Positions 53,433 through 63,488 of a DNA stretch of 64,000 nucleotides are shown one piece after another. The DNA is from an uncultured Akkermansia sp. (GTDB taxonomy: Bacteria > Verrucomicrobiota > Verrucomicrobiia > Verrucomicrobiales > Akkermansiaceae): NCBI GenBank assembly GCA_905200945.1, contig CAJKMG010000001.1, forward strand, positions 1 to 64,000, in the 5' to 3' direction. The notes under the pieces are model-generated. The model was not told where the DNA came from, ran no database searches, and saw only the letters and a program-made list of their open reading frames with translations. Position numbers and translations under genes: made by a program. Every line of letters starts with the position of its first letter. The stretch's first letter is position 1.

Positions 53433-54836
53433 ATGATGTGCATGCAGCACGTCCCCACCATCGCCATCGTAGGCAGGCCCAATGTCGGGAAATCCGCCAT
53501 TTTCAACAGAATGGCAGGCAGGCGCATCGCCATCGTGCATGATGAACCCGGCGTCACCCGCGACCGCCTTTCCGCCCCCTGCAAGATTACGGACCGCGCC
53601 TGTAAAATCATGGATACGGGCGGCATCGGCGCGCGCCTGAGCGACGGCTTTGCAGAACAGGTAGAGGCAGAGGCGGACATTGCCATAAAAACGGCGGACC
53701 TCATCCTCTTCGTGCTGGACTGCCGGGATCACCTTACACCTATCGACCAGAGCATCGCGGACCACCTCCGTAAATCGGACATTCCCGTCATCCTCCTTCT
53801 TAACAAAGCCGACCACGAAAAACAGGATCTTAATCTGGGCGAATTTGCCGGACTGGGTTTTGACGACCATATCTTTCTTTCCGCCGCCCACGGCAGAGGC
53901 TTTTCCGAATTAGCCTCCCGGCTGGACGGTTTTCTCAAGCAGAAAGGGGCTCCGCTTAAAGAAGAGCTGGAGGAAGAACCGGAAAACGGAGAGGAAACGG
54001 CCCTTCCCATCAAGGTAGCCGTAGTGGGACGCCCCAACGCAGGCAAATCCTCCCTGGTCAACACCATCCTCCGGGACAGGCGCACCATCGTCTCCAATGT
54101 GGCGGGCACTACCCGCGATGCCATTGACATCCCCTACCTGCACGACAGCCAGCCCTACGTGCTGATCGACACCGCCGGCATGCGCCCCCGCTCCCGTCGG
54201 GACACCTCCGTAGAAGTTTTCTCTGCCATGCGCAGTGAAAAAGCCATCCGCCGGGCGGATATCTGCCTGCTGGTCATTGACATTGCGGCGGGCATCACGC
54301 AGCAGGACCGCCGCATTGCCGGCATCATTGCGGAGGAAGGAAAACCCTGTATCATCATCGTCAACAAATTCGACCTCTTCCATCCGAATGCCTCCCGCAA
54401 GGACCGCATGGCGGAAGTGGAGGAACAGGTGCGCAGGGAACTCTTCTTCATCAGCTACGCGCCTTTCATCGCCACCTCCGCCAAAAAAGCGGAAGGCGTG
54501 GAAATCATCTTCAAAGTCATCACGCGCATCCGCCGGGAATCCCATAACCTGCCCACTACCGGCCAGCTCAACCGTCTGATCCAGCTTGCCCAGCAGATGA
54601 ATCCCCCCGGCGCCGCCAGCGGCTCTGCCAGAAGGTTGAAAATATATTACGCCACCACAGCGGTGGACCCCAAGTACAATACTATTCCCGTCCCGCGCTA
54701 CGTTCTTTTCGTCAATGACAAAAGCCTGCTCACGGACAGCTATTCCCAGTACCTGCGCAACAAAATAAGGGAAGCCTACCCCGCTCCCGGCATTCCGGTC
54801 ATCTTCTCCGCACGTTCACGCGTGCGCAACGACTGA
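53433..54836 (+). CDS. der: Ribosome-assembly GTPase Der (EngA)
   Basis: 467 aa from the ATG at 53433; ATGs at 53436 and 53442 are near-equal options. Two tandem GTPase domains: the first with GRPNVGKSAIFNRM, DTGGIGAR and NKAD; the second with GRPNAGKSSLVNTI, DTAGMRPRSRR and NKFD. A C-terminal KH-like domain (about 375-460). Needed for late 50S maturation. Standard length and all motifs present. Preceded by lptG-like with a short gap. Confidence 0.96.
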   Translation: MMCMQHVPTIAIVGRPNVGKSAIFNRMAGRRIAIVHDEPGVTRDRLSAPCKITDRACKIMDTGGIGARLSDGFAEQVEAEADIAIKTADLILFVLDCRDHLTPIDQSIADHLRKSDIPVILLLNKADHEKQDLNLGEFAGLGFDDHIFLSAAHGRGFSELASRLDGFLKQKGAPLKEELEEEPENGEETALPIKVAVVGRPNAGKSSLVNTILRDRRTIVSNVAGTTRDAIDIPYLHDSQPYVLIDTAGMRPRSRRDTSVEVFSAMRSEKAIRRADICLLVIDIAAGITQQDRRIAGIIAEEGKPCIIIVNKFDLFHPNASRKDRMAEVEEQVRRELFFISYAPFIATSAKKAEGVEIIFKVITRIRRESHNLPTTGQLNRLIQLAQQMNPPGAASGSARRLKIYYATTAVDPKYNTIPVPRYVLFVNDKSLLTDSYSQYLRNKIREAYPAPGIPVIFSARSRVRND

Positions 54837-54854
54837 TCATCCCTCCTTCTCCGC

Positions 54855-55823
54855 ATGCTCTCCGTCAGGAACCTCAGCGCCTCCTTCCACACCAGGGCCG
54901 GCATTGTCCGGGCGGTAAGGAACGTGTCCTTTGATGTAGCCCCGGGGGAAACGCTTGGCATCGTGGGTGAATCCGGATCAGGAAAATCCGTCACCTGCTA
55001 CTCCATGATGGGGCTCATTCCGATGCCTCCGGGCCGCATTGAAAGCGGTTCCGCCATGCTGGACGGCACGGATCTGCTCCGTTGCCCGGAAAAGGAACTC
55101 CGGGCCATCCGCGGCAAACGCATCTCCATGATCTTCCAGGACCCCATGACCTCCCTCAACCCGTACCTGACCATCGGGGAGCAGGTGGCGGAACCCCTTG
55201 TCATTCACGAAGGGGCCGGCAAAAAGGAAGCGCGGGTACGCGCGCTGGAACAGCTTGCTCTGGCAGGCATACCGGATGCGGAACAGCGCATGGACGCATA
55301 TCCCCACCAATTCTCCGGCGGCATGCGCCAGCGCGTGATGATTGCCATGGCCCTCATCACCAGGCCGGAAATACTCATCGCGGATGAACCCACCACCGCC
55401 CTTGACGTTACTGTCCAGAAGCAGGTGCTGGATCTCATCAGAAAACTTCAGCAGGACATGGGCACCTCCGTCATCCTCATCACACATGACCTCGGCGTGG
55501 TGCGCCAATACGCGGACCGCATCAACGTCATGTATGCAGGCCGCATCGTGGAAAGCGCCCCGGCGAAGGAACTTCTGGAACATCCCCGGCATGCCTACAC
55601 CAGAGCCCTGATGAAATCCATTCCCGGGCTGCATGCGAAAGGCGCCCCCCTCTATACCATTCCCGGACTGCCTCCCAACATGACTCAGGAACCATGCGGA
55701 TGCAGCTTCCGCCCCAGGAACACCCTCGGAAACCCGGCACTCTGCCTCACGGACCGGGAACCGGAGCTGGTGGAAATATCTCCGGGGCACTCAGTCCAGA
55801 ATTGTCCGGGCTGCCTGGCTTAG
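54855..55823 (+). CDS. Oligopeptide ABC transporter ATPase, OppD-like
   Basis: 322 aa. Walker [13 protein letters not shown] loop [10 protein letters not shown], signature [12 protein letters not shown], Walker [14 protein letters not shown] loop THDLGVV. A C-terminal oligopeptide/dipeptide-type extension ends with a Cys cluster ([10 protein letters not shown]...NCPGC), as in OppD/DppD, where it can bind an iron-sulfur cluster. No permease, OppF or substrate-binding genes are adjacent, so it is an orphan here; partners must be elsewhere. It follows der by 18 nt. Confidence 0.9.
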   Translation: MLSVRNLSASFHTRAGIVRAVRNVSFDVAPGETLGIVGESGSGKSVTCYSMMGLIPMPPGRIESGSAMLDGTDLLRCPEKELRAIRGKRISMIFQDPMTSLNPYLTIGEQVAEPLVIHEGAGKKEARVRALEQLALAGIPDAEQRMDAYPHQFSGGMRQRVMIAMALITRPEILIADEPTTALDVTVQKQVLDLIRKLQQDMGTSVILITHDLGVVRQYADRINVMYAGRIVESAPAKELLEHPRHAYTRALMKSIPGLHAKGAPLYTIPGLPPNMTQEPCGCSFRPRNTLGNPALCLTDREPELVEISPGHSVQNCPGCLA

Positions 55824-56064
55824 CTTCCTTTCTTTCCTGCCTGTTTGCACGCAGATAATGCCGCGCACAGGAAAAATGGAAAACAAAGCGTCAATAACGG
55901 TGGTTACCCCATCGCTCTCCAGAGAAAAACAACAGGTTTGGCAATCAAGAGAAAAAACTCTCTTCATTCGCCCGCCCACGTTAAGGAAATCTCTAAAGGC
56001 CTGCCCTCTGCCATGACATTTTAACGTGCTCAGCACCTGTTGGAACCACGCCACGGAAAACCCT
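55824..56064. other. Intergenic region between convergent genes
   Basis: 240 nt between the OppD-like gene and the CAT-like gene, whose transcripts converge here. A minus-strand frame runs through it, but no product is recognisable. No clear terminator is visible for either gene. Confidence 0.4.
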
Positions 56065-56700
56065 TTAACAGAATTGATTTCCGCACAATTCTTCCAGAAT
56101 ACCGTAAAAACGGCCCACATGCACCCCGTCCACCAGCACATGGTTCGCCTGAATGGCCACGGGCATCACCATCCTGCCGGAAGCATTCGCCTCCATCTTC
56201 CCCCAATGGATGAGGGGAAAGTATTGTCCCCGAAACACTCTGTAGGCACTGGCCACCTGTGTGAATGGAATCCACGGCAGGCAGCTGAATACGGCGATAT
56301 CCGCCCTATGGCACGGATTCGCCTGGGCGGGAGCAAGTTTGGCAGCCTGCACAAGAGGAACGGCATGTTTCAGGAAATCAGACAACTCCATCCGGTATTC
56401 CACTAAAATCTGAGTGAATTCTCCATCCGCAGCCAGCACCGGAACCAGGGCATCCACGGACTCATACTCCCATACATCCCCTTCCTCCACCCGCTGGCGC
56501 AGCTGGGGCACCCTGTTCAACGCCTTCAGCAGCACAAACAGGCACAAAATGAAAAAGGAAACCCCCTCCCGTTTCGCATAACGGTACAGGGCATCCACCC
56601 GGACCGGGGACGTAATGGAAAACATGGGGCAGTCAAACGTCTGGAAATACTCATAATGAGACCTTCGAGGCCAGGAAGAGATTTCTATTTTCTTTTTCAT
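56065..56700 (-). CDS. Chloramphenicol acetyltransferase-like enzyme
   Basis: 211 aa, the length of type A CAT. The catalytic motif NHVLVDGVHVGRF (HxxxDG) has the His at 187. RSHYEYFQTFDCPMFSIT near the N terminus is typical CatA sequence, and PLIHWGKMEANASGRMVMPVAI follows. It acetylates chloramphenicol or another small hydroxyl compound with acetyl-CoA. It is chromosomal, with no resistance or mobile genes nearby, so the physiological substrate may differ. Four nt behind the GYF/DUF805 gene. Confidence 0.83.
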   Translation of the reverse strand: MKKKIEISSWPRRSHYEYFQTFDCPMFSITSPVRVDALYRYAKREGVSFFILCLFVLLKALNRVPQLRQRVEEGDVWEYESVDALVPVLAADGEFTQILVEYRMELSDFLKHAVPLVQAAKLAPAQANPCHRADIAVFSCLPWIPFTQVASAYRVFRGQYFPLIHWGKMEANASGRMVMPVAIQANHVLVDGVHVGRFYGILEELCGNQFC

Positions 56701-56704
56701 GCAC

Positions 56705-57424
56705 TTATTTTCTATTCAGGGGAGGCGCCCCGTACACGTTTTTGCGTTTTTGCTCCGGAAGCAAAATACTGAACAGGACGGGAGCAGTCAAGGTGGCGAT
56801 GCCCGTAAATATCCCCCCCACAGGATGCCAGCAAAAAGACATTACCAGAAGCTTTCCCTCAAAAAAGCAAATCAGGAGGGCGATCCACACCGGCCAGGTT
56901 ATCGCCAGCCAGCCCCCATCCAGTCCGGCATCATGAAAACGCCTCACCCCCAGCGAAATGAAACAAAATAAAAAGAAAAACAGCAGCAACAGTCCCAGCA
57001 AAAAAGCAAAAAGTATTCCGAAAGGAAGGGATTCAAACCAAACGCTGGCTCCACAAAAACACGCCAGCCATACGGGAGGGGCAAACACCAGAAGCGCCCC
57101 ATAGGCAACAACCGCCTCCCAGCGCGAAGAACGCCCCCGCATCGCCAACAGGGAAAACAGCCAATTAAAATGAGGCTTCCTGCCGCACCTCCATACTTTG
57201 CCAGGTTTCATCCACTCCTCAGTTCCGGCATCTTGTTCCTTGAAAGACTGCCATTCCGGCGGAGTTCCGGAAACATCCCCTACCCATATCCAGTCCTCCG
57301 AATGTTCTTCCCGGACCATCAGCCCCAGCGGCAATCCGGCATAGCGTATTTCCCGAATCAAAAAATCGACATCGACCGGTCCATGCAATTCCCCATCCGG
57401 CGTATGGTAATAATAACGTTTCAC
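56705..57424 (-). CDS. GYF_2/DUF805 membrane protein
   Basis: 239 aa from the GTG at 57424, chosen because the sequence from there (KRYYYHTPDGELHGPVDV) begins the GYF_2 domain. A TTG at 57493 is the alternative. The GYF_2 domain is at about 1-60. The rest is DUF805-like, with four membrane helices and the signature RRFHDAGLDGGW. GYF_2/DUF805 proteins are common in bacteria but unassigned. Cotranscribed with the CAT-like gene 4 nt downstream; it has its own promoter. Confidence 0.75.
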   Translation of the reverse strand: MKRYYYHTPDGELHGPVDVDFLIREIRYAGLPLGLMVREEHSEDWIWVGDVSGTPPEWQSFKEQDAGTEEWMKPGKVWRCGRKPHFNWLFSLLAMRGRSSRWEAVVAYGALLVFAPPVWLACFCGASVWFESLPFGILFAFLLGLLLLFFFLFCFISLGVRRFHDAGLDGGWLAITWPVWIALLICFFEGKLLVMSFCWHPVGGIFTGIATLTAPVLFSILLPEQKRKNVYGAPPLNRK

Positions 57425-57511
57425 AACAGCTTCTTTCCTTCCATTATTCCCCGGCTCTACCGGAAATTCCAGCCCGGCTGTTCCCAGCGCCAAAGCATTG
57501 ATTAATGCTTC

Positions 57512-57540
57512 TATTTATTCAATTATCAACTATGTTGCAA
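57512..57540 (-). promoter_or_regulatory. Promoter of the GYF/DUF805-CAT unit
   Basis: Minus strand: TTGCAA, 17 nt, TAAATA, leaving a leader of about 80 nt to the GTG start at 57424. Confidence 0.4.
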
Positions 57541-57562
57541 CAAAGAACATCCTGAATGCCCC

Positions 57563-60388
57563 CTACCCCTCGCGAATGGAAAGCAAATCCGTTACGGACG
57601 CATGCTTCATGCGCCACGCAGGCAGAAGGCACGCCAAGGATGAGAGGGCAAGCACCAAAAGCACAGCACAGGCCAGGTGCGCCCAGGGCATCGTGACAGG
57701 AGGAGTAACGACGCCGAAGTGATAGCCGTATTCCAAAATCTGGATGGAGCACCAGGCGCCCAGGACTCCCAGCACAAGACTCATGACAACGGAGCACAGG
57801 GAAACCATCAGCGTTTCCGCCCAAAGCATCCGCATCACCATGCCGCCCGGCACGCCCACCGCACGCATCAATCCAAATTCCCGGCGGCGGGACTGCACGG
57901 AAGCCAGGACGGTGTTAAGTACAGCCAGAACGGCGATCACCATCATGATGATGGGAAGCTTGCTCATCGTAAAAATCACATCGTCCCCACGGCTGGTAAC
58001 GCTTCCTCCCAGGCTTTCCCGGGTCAGGGCCTTCACCAGAGGCTTGGCGCCTTCCCCTCCGTTTTCCTGCTCCCGCACTTTCATCAGGGCGTATTCCCCC
58101 AGGTCGTTCTGAAGTTCCACATTGCTGATCCCCGGAGCAGTATCCCCCCAGATAAACTGGAATCCCTGATGAGCGTATTCCTCTTTGAGCCAGCGTTCAT
58201 CGGCAATCGCCAAAGCGGCAACAAAACCCCCGCGGCGCACGCGCATTCCGCTGGTCTTGGTCAACCAATGCCAGCCGGGGAAGGAAACTATTCCCGCCAC
58301 CTTCCAGGGTTCTCCCCGTACGGCGGCCCCCCTGCCCCGGCCGCGAATACCGGCAGAGGGCTCATTTCCGGAACGGAGTTCCCGGGAAGACGGATTAACC
58401 AGCATCAAGTCATCCCCGACCTTCAACCCCACCGTCCGTGCAAACGTATCCGGAATCAGGAGAGAACGGGTGGATTCCAGCATGGCATAAGCCTCCTGCG
58501 GATTTCCGGAAACAAACACGGGGTTGAACAGCGGATGGCTCCCCCCGGCCATCTCCGCCACGGGAATGCCGGCCAGTACGATGGAACGGTTGCGCATCCC
58601 GGAAAAACCGGGGGTTTTCATCTGTGCCGGAGCAATATCCGGTTCATCCACGTAGATGGGATACATTCGGGAATTCCGCAGGCTGGGGCGCGCCATCAGC
58701 TCCGGAACATCCGCAGATTTGAACTCCGTATGCAGGAAGGAAACCAGGGTTCCGGGTGTTGACGTATCCGGGGAAAAAGGAACCAGCATGGAATAGCCCC
58801 ATGTCTGCACCCCCACAAAAAGAGAGAGGCCCACAGACATGGATACGGCAGTTCCCACGGAACGGCTGAGGTTGCGGCTGAGCTGCATTTTCAGGAAAGA
58901 ATGCGGAACGTGCAGCAGAAATCCGGTAATCCATGCCCCGGCCCACTCCGTCACGCGCACGAAGGTGGGGGCCAGAAACAGCGCACCGGCTACCAGGCCG
59001 GGGTAACCCAGCCAGAAAAATATCCATTTGCGCGTTTCTACCTCCAGGCCCGGCAACAGCAGGGCCGCAGGCTGAAGACACACGCATGCGAGGCCCGCCA
59101 CGACAGACCACACAGGAACACGGCTCACCTTCCCGATGAATCCGGAGGAAGGAACGGCCGCTTCCAGCGGAGACTGGCGGGAAGCGCGCCACGCAGGAAT
59201 GATGGAAGCCAGCAAGGCCCCGCCCACAGCGCATACGGCGGCGGTTAATACTGTGGACCAGGTCAGCACGGGTACAGAGGCAGAGCCTTCCTCCAGCAGG
59301 TACACCAGGAAAAAGCCTGCGGCCAACCCTCCCAGCAATGCCGGAATGCACAGAAAAATCCCCTCTCCTGCAATCAGCAGTGCAATTTGCATGCGCCCCA
59401 GCCCCAGAGCACGCATCAGGGCCAGTCTGCGGGCACGTTCGCTGACGCCAATGCTCAGCGTTGTGAAAATAATGAAAATACAGGAAAACAGGACAAGCCA
59501 GACGGACATTTCCGCGCTATCCTTCTGTGAACGGACGGACCGGTCGCTGGAAAGCCGCCGGATGATGGAATCCGTATCCGCCACCGCAGCGGAAGCCTGG
59601 ACCAGCTCCTGCCGGAAATTCTCAGCAAATTCCTTTTTGTCCACCCCTTCCTTGAGCTGAACGTAAATCAAATTGGGGGCAAAAGGCTGCCCCGTAATTT
59701 TCTCGCATACCTTCACGGGCACAAAAAGGGAGGAAAAAGCCGGGCCGGACATGCCGCCCGGCCCCATAATGACGCCGGGGGTGGCCTTGGCCTGCTTGAC
59801 GATGCCCACAATCTTTACGTCGTACACATGCGTTCCCACGCGCACGTTCATGACAGTCCCCACTCCCGCGCTGAAATATTTGGCGCTTCCGCTGCCCAGC
59901 ACCCCCTCCATGGCTGAGGAGGAAGCCATATCCGGCCAAATTCCCTCTTTCAATTCATAAAGACACTCCACAGCATGGTTTCCCACCAGGATGGGGCTCT
60001 GGGGAGGAATTCCCATGCGGTCGCGCGTCTGCTCGTCAAAGCTGCCCCGCTCATTTCCGCAGCCGATTTGGAGGCGCGGCACCTGGCACGCGGCGTTCAC
60101 CGTTTCCACAAGGGGAGAGGCGGCCAGACGGGCGGGCAGCTCCGGGTCACGGAACTGCGGGTACTGTCCGGGAGGAAGGGGCCCTTTGGGAGACTCCGGC
60201 ACCAGGCAGAGGTCATAATTCCCCATATAGGCCTCCGCATCATTGTCAAACTCCCTGACCAGCGTATCATAGCTCCCCATCATCCATACAATGAGGCTGA
60301 CGGAGACAAGGATGGCGAACACGCTAACAGCCATCCGGCCGGGGTTGGCGCGCAGATCCCTCCAAATCAGTTTGAACAGCAACGTCAT
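57563..60388 (-). CDS. Large FtsX-type ABC exporter permease
   Basis: 941 aa. An N-terminal membrane helix (about 18-40) and a large periplasmic domain are followed by three-helix FtsX modules: one near 300-410, one near 430-560 and a last one near 800-930, which ends in ACLLPAWRMKHASVTDLL. Such duplicated FtsX proteins pair with LolD-type ATPases and act as mechanotransmission exporters or lipoprotein-handling machines (MacB/LolC relatives). It overlaps the LolD-like gene by 4 nt (60385-60388). The substrate is unknown. Confidence 0.85.
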   Translation of the reverse strand: MTLLFKLIWRDLRANPGRMAVSVFAILVSVSLIVWMMGSYDTLVREFDNDAEAYMGNYDLCLVPESPKGPLPPGQYPQFRDPELPARLAASPLVETVNAACQVPRLQIGCGNERGSFDEQTRDRMGIPPQSPILVGNHAVECLYELKEGIWPDMASSSAMEGVLGSGSAKYFSAGVGTVMNVRVGTHVYDVKIVGIVKQAKATPGVIMGPGGMSGPAFSSLFVPVKVCEKITGQPFAPNLIYVQLKEGVDKKEFAENFRQELVQASAAVADTDSIIRRLSSDRSVRSQKDSAEMSVWLVLFSCIFIIFTTLSIGVSERARRLALMRALGLGRMQIALLIAGEGIFLCIPALLGGLAAGFFLVYLLEEGSASVPVLTWSTVLTAAVCAVGGALLASIIPAWRASRQSPLEAAVPSSGFIGKVSRVPVWSVVAGLACVCLQPAALLLPGLEVETRKWIFFWLGYPGLVAGALFLAPTFVRVTEWAGAWITGFLLHVPHSFLKMQLSRNLSRSVGTAVSMSVGLSLFVGVQTWGYSMLVPFSPDTSTPGTLVSFLHTEFKSADVPELMARPSLRNSRMYPIYVDEPDIAPAQMKTPGFSGMRNRSIVLAGIPVAEMAGGSHPLFNPVFVSGNPQEAYAMLESTRSLLIPDTFARTVGLKVGDDLMLVNPSSRELRSGNEPSAGIRGRGRGAAVRGEPWKVAGIVSFPGWHWLTKTSGMRVRRGGFVAALAIADERWLKEEYAHQGFQFIWGDTAPGISNVELQNDLGEYALMKVREQENGGEGAKPLVKALTRESLGGSVTSRGDDVIFTMSKLPIIMMVIAVLAVLNTVLASVQSRRREFGLMRAVGVPGGMVMRMLWAETLMVSLCSVVMSLVLGVLGAWCSIQILEYGYHFGVVTPPVTMPWAHLACAVLLVLALSSLACLLPAWRMKHASVTDLLSIREG

Positions 60389-61131
60389 AAGGCGTCATTC
60401 AGCGTACGTTCATAGAAGGAGGACAATTCCGCAGGACCGGCAAATTCCGCTGTGGATCTGTCGTCCACAATGCTGCCGTCCTTGAGTACGATTACACGAT
60501 CCGCCCACATGGCTACGTCCGGCGCATGCGTCACCAGGACAAAAGCACAACCTTGCGCACGATGCAAATCCCGGAACAAATCTCCCATAAGCCGGGTATT
60601 TTCAGAATCCAGATTGCCCGTAGGCTCATCCGCCAGCACCAGAGCGGGACCGGAGACCAATGCACGGGCAATCGCTACGCGCTGCTGCTCCCCGCCGCTG
60701 AGCGTATCCGGCATGGCATGCCGACGGTGAGACAGTCCAACCTTTTCAATCATGGCGTCCAGGGCGGCGGAAGCCACCTTCCTGCCTCCCGCCAGGGACG
60801 GCAACAGAATGTTTTCCTCCACGTTCAAGGTGCCCACCAGGTTAAACATCTGGAAAATGAACCCTACACGGTCCCGCCGGTACACCGTCAGGGAGGCATC
60901 CGACATGGAACCGAGATCCATCCCATCCACCGTCACCGTGCCGGAATCCGGAGCCAGCAGCCCTCCCAGCACGTTCAGCAGAGTACTTTTTCCGGAGCCG
61001 CTTGCGCCCATCACGGCGACGAACTCTCCCCGGTTCACGGTAAGGCTGATATCTTTCAGCACAGTTATACTCCCGGAACCGGATTTGAAACCGCGCTTGA
61101 GATGGCTGACGGAAATGACGGGGGAACTCAT
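60385..61131 (-). CDS. LolD/MacB-type ABC transporter ATPase
   Basis: 248 aa. Walker [17 protein letters not shown], signature [16 protein letters not shown], Walker [16 protein letters not shown] and THAPDVA as H loop. The [16 protein letters not shown] block is typical of the LolD/MacB subfamily. Partner of the FtsX-type permease that overlaps its stop by 4 nt. Starts 15 nt after the TonB receptor stop, so the three genes form one unit. Confidence 0.92.
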   Translation of the reverse strand: MSSPVISVSHLKRGFKSGSGSITVLKDISLTVNRGEFVAVMGASGSGKSTLLNVLGGLLAPDSGTVTVDGMDLGSMSDASLTVYRRDRVGFIFQMFNLVGTLNVEENILLPSLAGGRKVASAALDAMIEKVGLSHRRHAMPDTLSGGEQQRVAIARALVSGPALVLADEPTGNLDSENTRLMGDLFRDLHRAQGCAFVLVTHAPDVAMWADRVIVLKDGSIVDDRSTAEFAGPAELSSFYERTLNDAL

Positions 61132-61146
61132 GGCGGAAACGCAAGG

Positions 61147-63369
61147 TTAAAACGTGGTCTTCAGGCCTACTTCAAACGTGCGCGGCTCTCCCACCGTGCA
61201 CTGCACGGCATGGCGGGTGGACTGCACGTACTTTTTATCGAAGATATTATACACAGCCAGCCTCAGCGTGGCATCTTTCAGCCATTTGGATTCCGGCAGG
61301 GGGATTTCCACCGTAAAGTCGAATACGCTATAGGAGGGAATGGTGTAGTTGTCCGCAATTTTTGCGCCCCGGAACGTAGCGTAGTAGGAATCCTTGCAGC
61401 GGTAGCCCAAGCCCAGCACCGTACCGTTCAGCAACCCTCCGTCAATGCGGTACTTCTGCCAGAGGGCCAGAGCATTCGGAGCAATCGTGGGATACACTTC
61501 CCCGGTGGTCCGGTTCTTGGTGCGGGTGTAGGTGTAGGAAAGATAGGAACTCCAATTCTTGGTTATTTCCCCGTTCAGGGAAAGTTCCACGCCTTCCGCC
61601 CTCTTGGAGCCGTCCGAATAGTACCGGTTGGTATATCCGTCTATGGCAACAGGCGTATTATTCTGGATGATGTCAAACCAGGAAGCGGAAAACCACACCT
61701 TATCAACCGGGCTGACCCGGAACCCGAATTCCATCTGGTCCGTACGCCAGGAATCGGTCAATTCCTTCCCGTTTTCATCCAGATACCCGAAGTTGGGGGC
61801 GGAAGTACGGGCTGCGTTGGCGAACAACGCTACGCGTTCGCCGAACATGCGGGTAATTCCGAAGCGGGGGCTCCACGCAAACGCATAATTATTGTCCAGG
61901 CTGAAATGCGCGTCACCGCGAACGCCGGCCAGAAAACGCCACTGTCCATAACTGAGGACATCCTGCAGCAGAAAACCAGCCCTCTGCACCACGGTATCCG
62001 TCGCATTGGCGCCGGAATAATCGCGCCCTGCAGGGAAAAAAGGAGGAGGATTGTACAGGGAAAAATAGCCGTTCGTATTTGCGGTGGCGTTTGTCACCAG
62101 GCTGGAACCGTCTCCATAAGTGCTGCTCCCCGTGTAAGAAACGCCCATCAGGGCTTCATGCTTCACCTGCCCGGTCTTAAATTCCGCCAGTGCGTTGGAA
62201 TAAAAATTCCAGTTGATATTCCACTCGTCGCTCCAGGCGGCTTCATATTTGGCCTTTCCGGAAGCAATCATCTGGTTGTAATAATCCGCCGTGCTGGTTC
62301 CTCTCCCAGCGGAAGAGGAAATGCCCCAGACATTATAGTCCACATCGCTGTACCCAATACCGCCGCCAATGCGGATCGTCCATATCTTTTCCAGCTTGCG
62401 TTCGAAATCCAGCATCGCCAGCAGGGATTTGGAATTGAGCCTTCCGCTCGGAGAACCGTACCAAGCGTCATACGGCCCCACAAAATGGCCGCCCAGCACA
62501 GGGATGCCCATGGTCGTCGGAGAATTCTGATACTGGAAACTGGTCGTCAGCACCGTCTTGGTGCGGGAATCATGCTGCCAGCGGAAAATGGGGGACACCG
62601 TGTACTTCTGGCCTCCGTTGGCTCCGTTGCTCAGCCAGAACGGGCGTTCATACTCGGCGGCTACCACCGTACGCAGGGCAAATCCATTCGTTTCATCCCC
62701 CCTGTACCGGGTATCGTCAATCGTTGCGCGGTATTTCTGCCCGTGATGGGAAAGGCGGGCGTAAGCCGTCAACTCCGTCCGTTCCAGGAAATCAGGCTCC
62801 TTCAGGATCAGGTTGATGGAACCGCCGGCGCCGTATGCCCCGAGCGTACTGGTCTGACCGCCGGAAATGGAACCAATGGGGCCTTTGACAATCTCAATAT
62901 TTTCTATCAGGGACGTATCCATGCCATACCCCATGCCTCGCGGGAGGGGCATGTTGCCGATCTGAACATCACTGCCGGCAAAGCCGCGGATGGTGTACTG
63001 ATCCGCCGTACGGGACAAAAGCATGTCCCCACCCGTATTGACGGAGGAATCCATACGCAGCGCTTCCACCAGGGAATCGGACCCCTTGGAATCCATCAGG
63101 TCCCTTGTAATGACGTTTACCGTTTGCGGAACTTCCTCCGTCTTCATGTTCGTAAGAGTAGCGGAACTGACCGTTTCCGCCCGCAGGGACCTGGAACGGA
63201 TGGTCATCACGCGTTCCGGCATTTCCTGCCCGCCTTCCTCTGCTGCGGCGGGCTTTGTCTCGGCATAGGCAGATTGTCCGAGAACAAGCAGGCTCCCAAT
63301 GGCGGCGGCACGGTGCAAGCCGCGCCCCTGGCGGCGATGGCGGGGGGTATTCATGTTGGATAAACGCAT
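61147..63369 (-). CDS. TonB-dependent outer membrane receptor
   Basis: 740 aa from the ATG at 63369. A signal peptide (about 1-38, basic then [13 protein letters not shown]). Plug domain (about 60-185) with [26 protein letters not shown] and [17 protein letters not shown] 22-strand barrel follows and ends in FEVGLKTTF with the terminal aromatic residue. The plug and [17 protein letters not shown] barrel sequence resemble FhuE/ferric-siderophore receptors. Substrate: iron chelate is most likely, unproven. Cotranscribed with the LolD/FtsX exporter; energy presumably from the TonB system at 20.3-22.5 kb. Confidence 0.88.
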   Translation of the reverse strand: MRLSNMNTPRHRRQGRGLHRAAAIGSLLVLGQSAYAETKPAAAEEGGQEMPERVMTIRSRSLRAETVSSATLTNMKTEEVPQTVNVITRDLMDSKGSDSLVEALRMDSSVNTGGDMLLSRTADQYTIRGFAGSDVQIGNMPLPRGMGYGMDTSLIENIEIVKGPIGSISGGQTSTLGAYGAGGSINLILKEPDFLERTELTAYARLSHHGQKYRATIDDTRYRGDETNGFALRTVVAAEYERPFWLSNGANGGQKYTVSPIFRWQHDSRTKTVLTTSFQYQNSPTTMGIPVLGGHFVGPYDAWYGSPSGRLNSKSLLAMLDFERKLEKIWTIRIGGGIGYSDVDYNVWGISSSAGRGTSTADYYNQMIASGKAKYEAAWSDEWNINWNFYSNALAEFKTGQVKHEALMGVSYTGSSTYGDGSSLVTNATANTNGYFSLYNPPPFFPAGRDYSGANATDTVVQRAGFLLQDVLSYGQWRFLAGVRGDAHFSLDNNYAFAWSPRFGITRMFGERVALFANAARTSAPNFGYLDENGKELTDSWRTDQMEFGFRVSPVDKVWFSASWFDIIQNNTPVAIDGYTNRYYSDGSKRAEGVELSLNGEITKNWSSYLSYTYTRTKNRTTGEVYPTIAPNALALWQKYRIDGGLLNGTVLGLGYRCKDSYYATFRGAKIADNYTIPSYSVFDFTVEIPLPESKWLKDATLRLAVYNIFDKKYVQSTRHAVQCTVGEPRTFEVGLKTTF

Positions 63370-63376
63370 AGGGGCA

Positions 63377-63404
63377 AGTATAGGACGGAACAAAGAACCG
63401 TCCA
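63377..63404 (-). promoter_or_regulatory. Promoter of the TonB receptor operon, leaderless
   Basis: Minus strand: TGGACG, 16 nt, TATACT, 7 nt, ATG at 63369. A palindrome GGACGG / CCGTCC (63383-63403) fills the spacer, a natural repressor position. Confidence 0.5.
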
Positions 63405-63413
63405 TTCCCGTTT

Positions 63414-63430
63414 GTTAACAATTTGATAAC
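63414..63430. promoter_or_regulatory. Near-palindrome GTTAACAATTTGATAAC upstream of the receptor
   Basis: 17 nt with outer arms GTTA/TAAC, located just upstream of the -35. Could be a second operator, for example an iron-responsive site, but it does not match the Fur consensus. Confidence 0.3.
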
Positions 63431-63488
63431 AGACCGTTCCTTTTCCTTCCGGCAAAAGCGCATCTGATGGCAGAACGGCCCCGCCCTT

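Noticed and set aside
60526..63363. 945-codon open frame on the plus strand opposite the TonB receptor
   Set aside because: The minus strand has signal, plug and barrel motifs. The plus frame is His/Gly/Gln-rich without domains.
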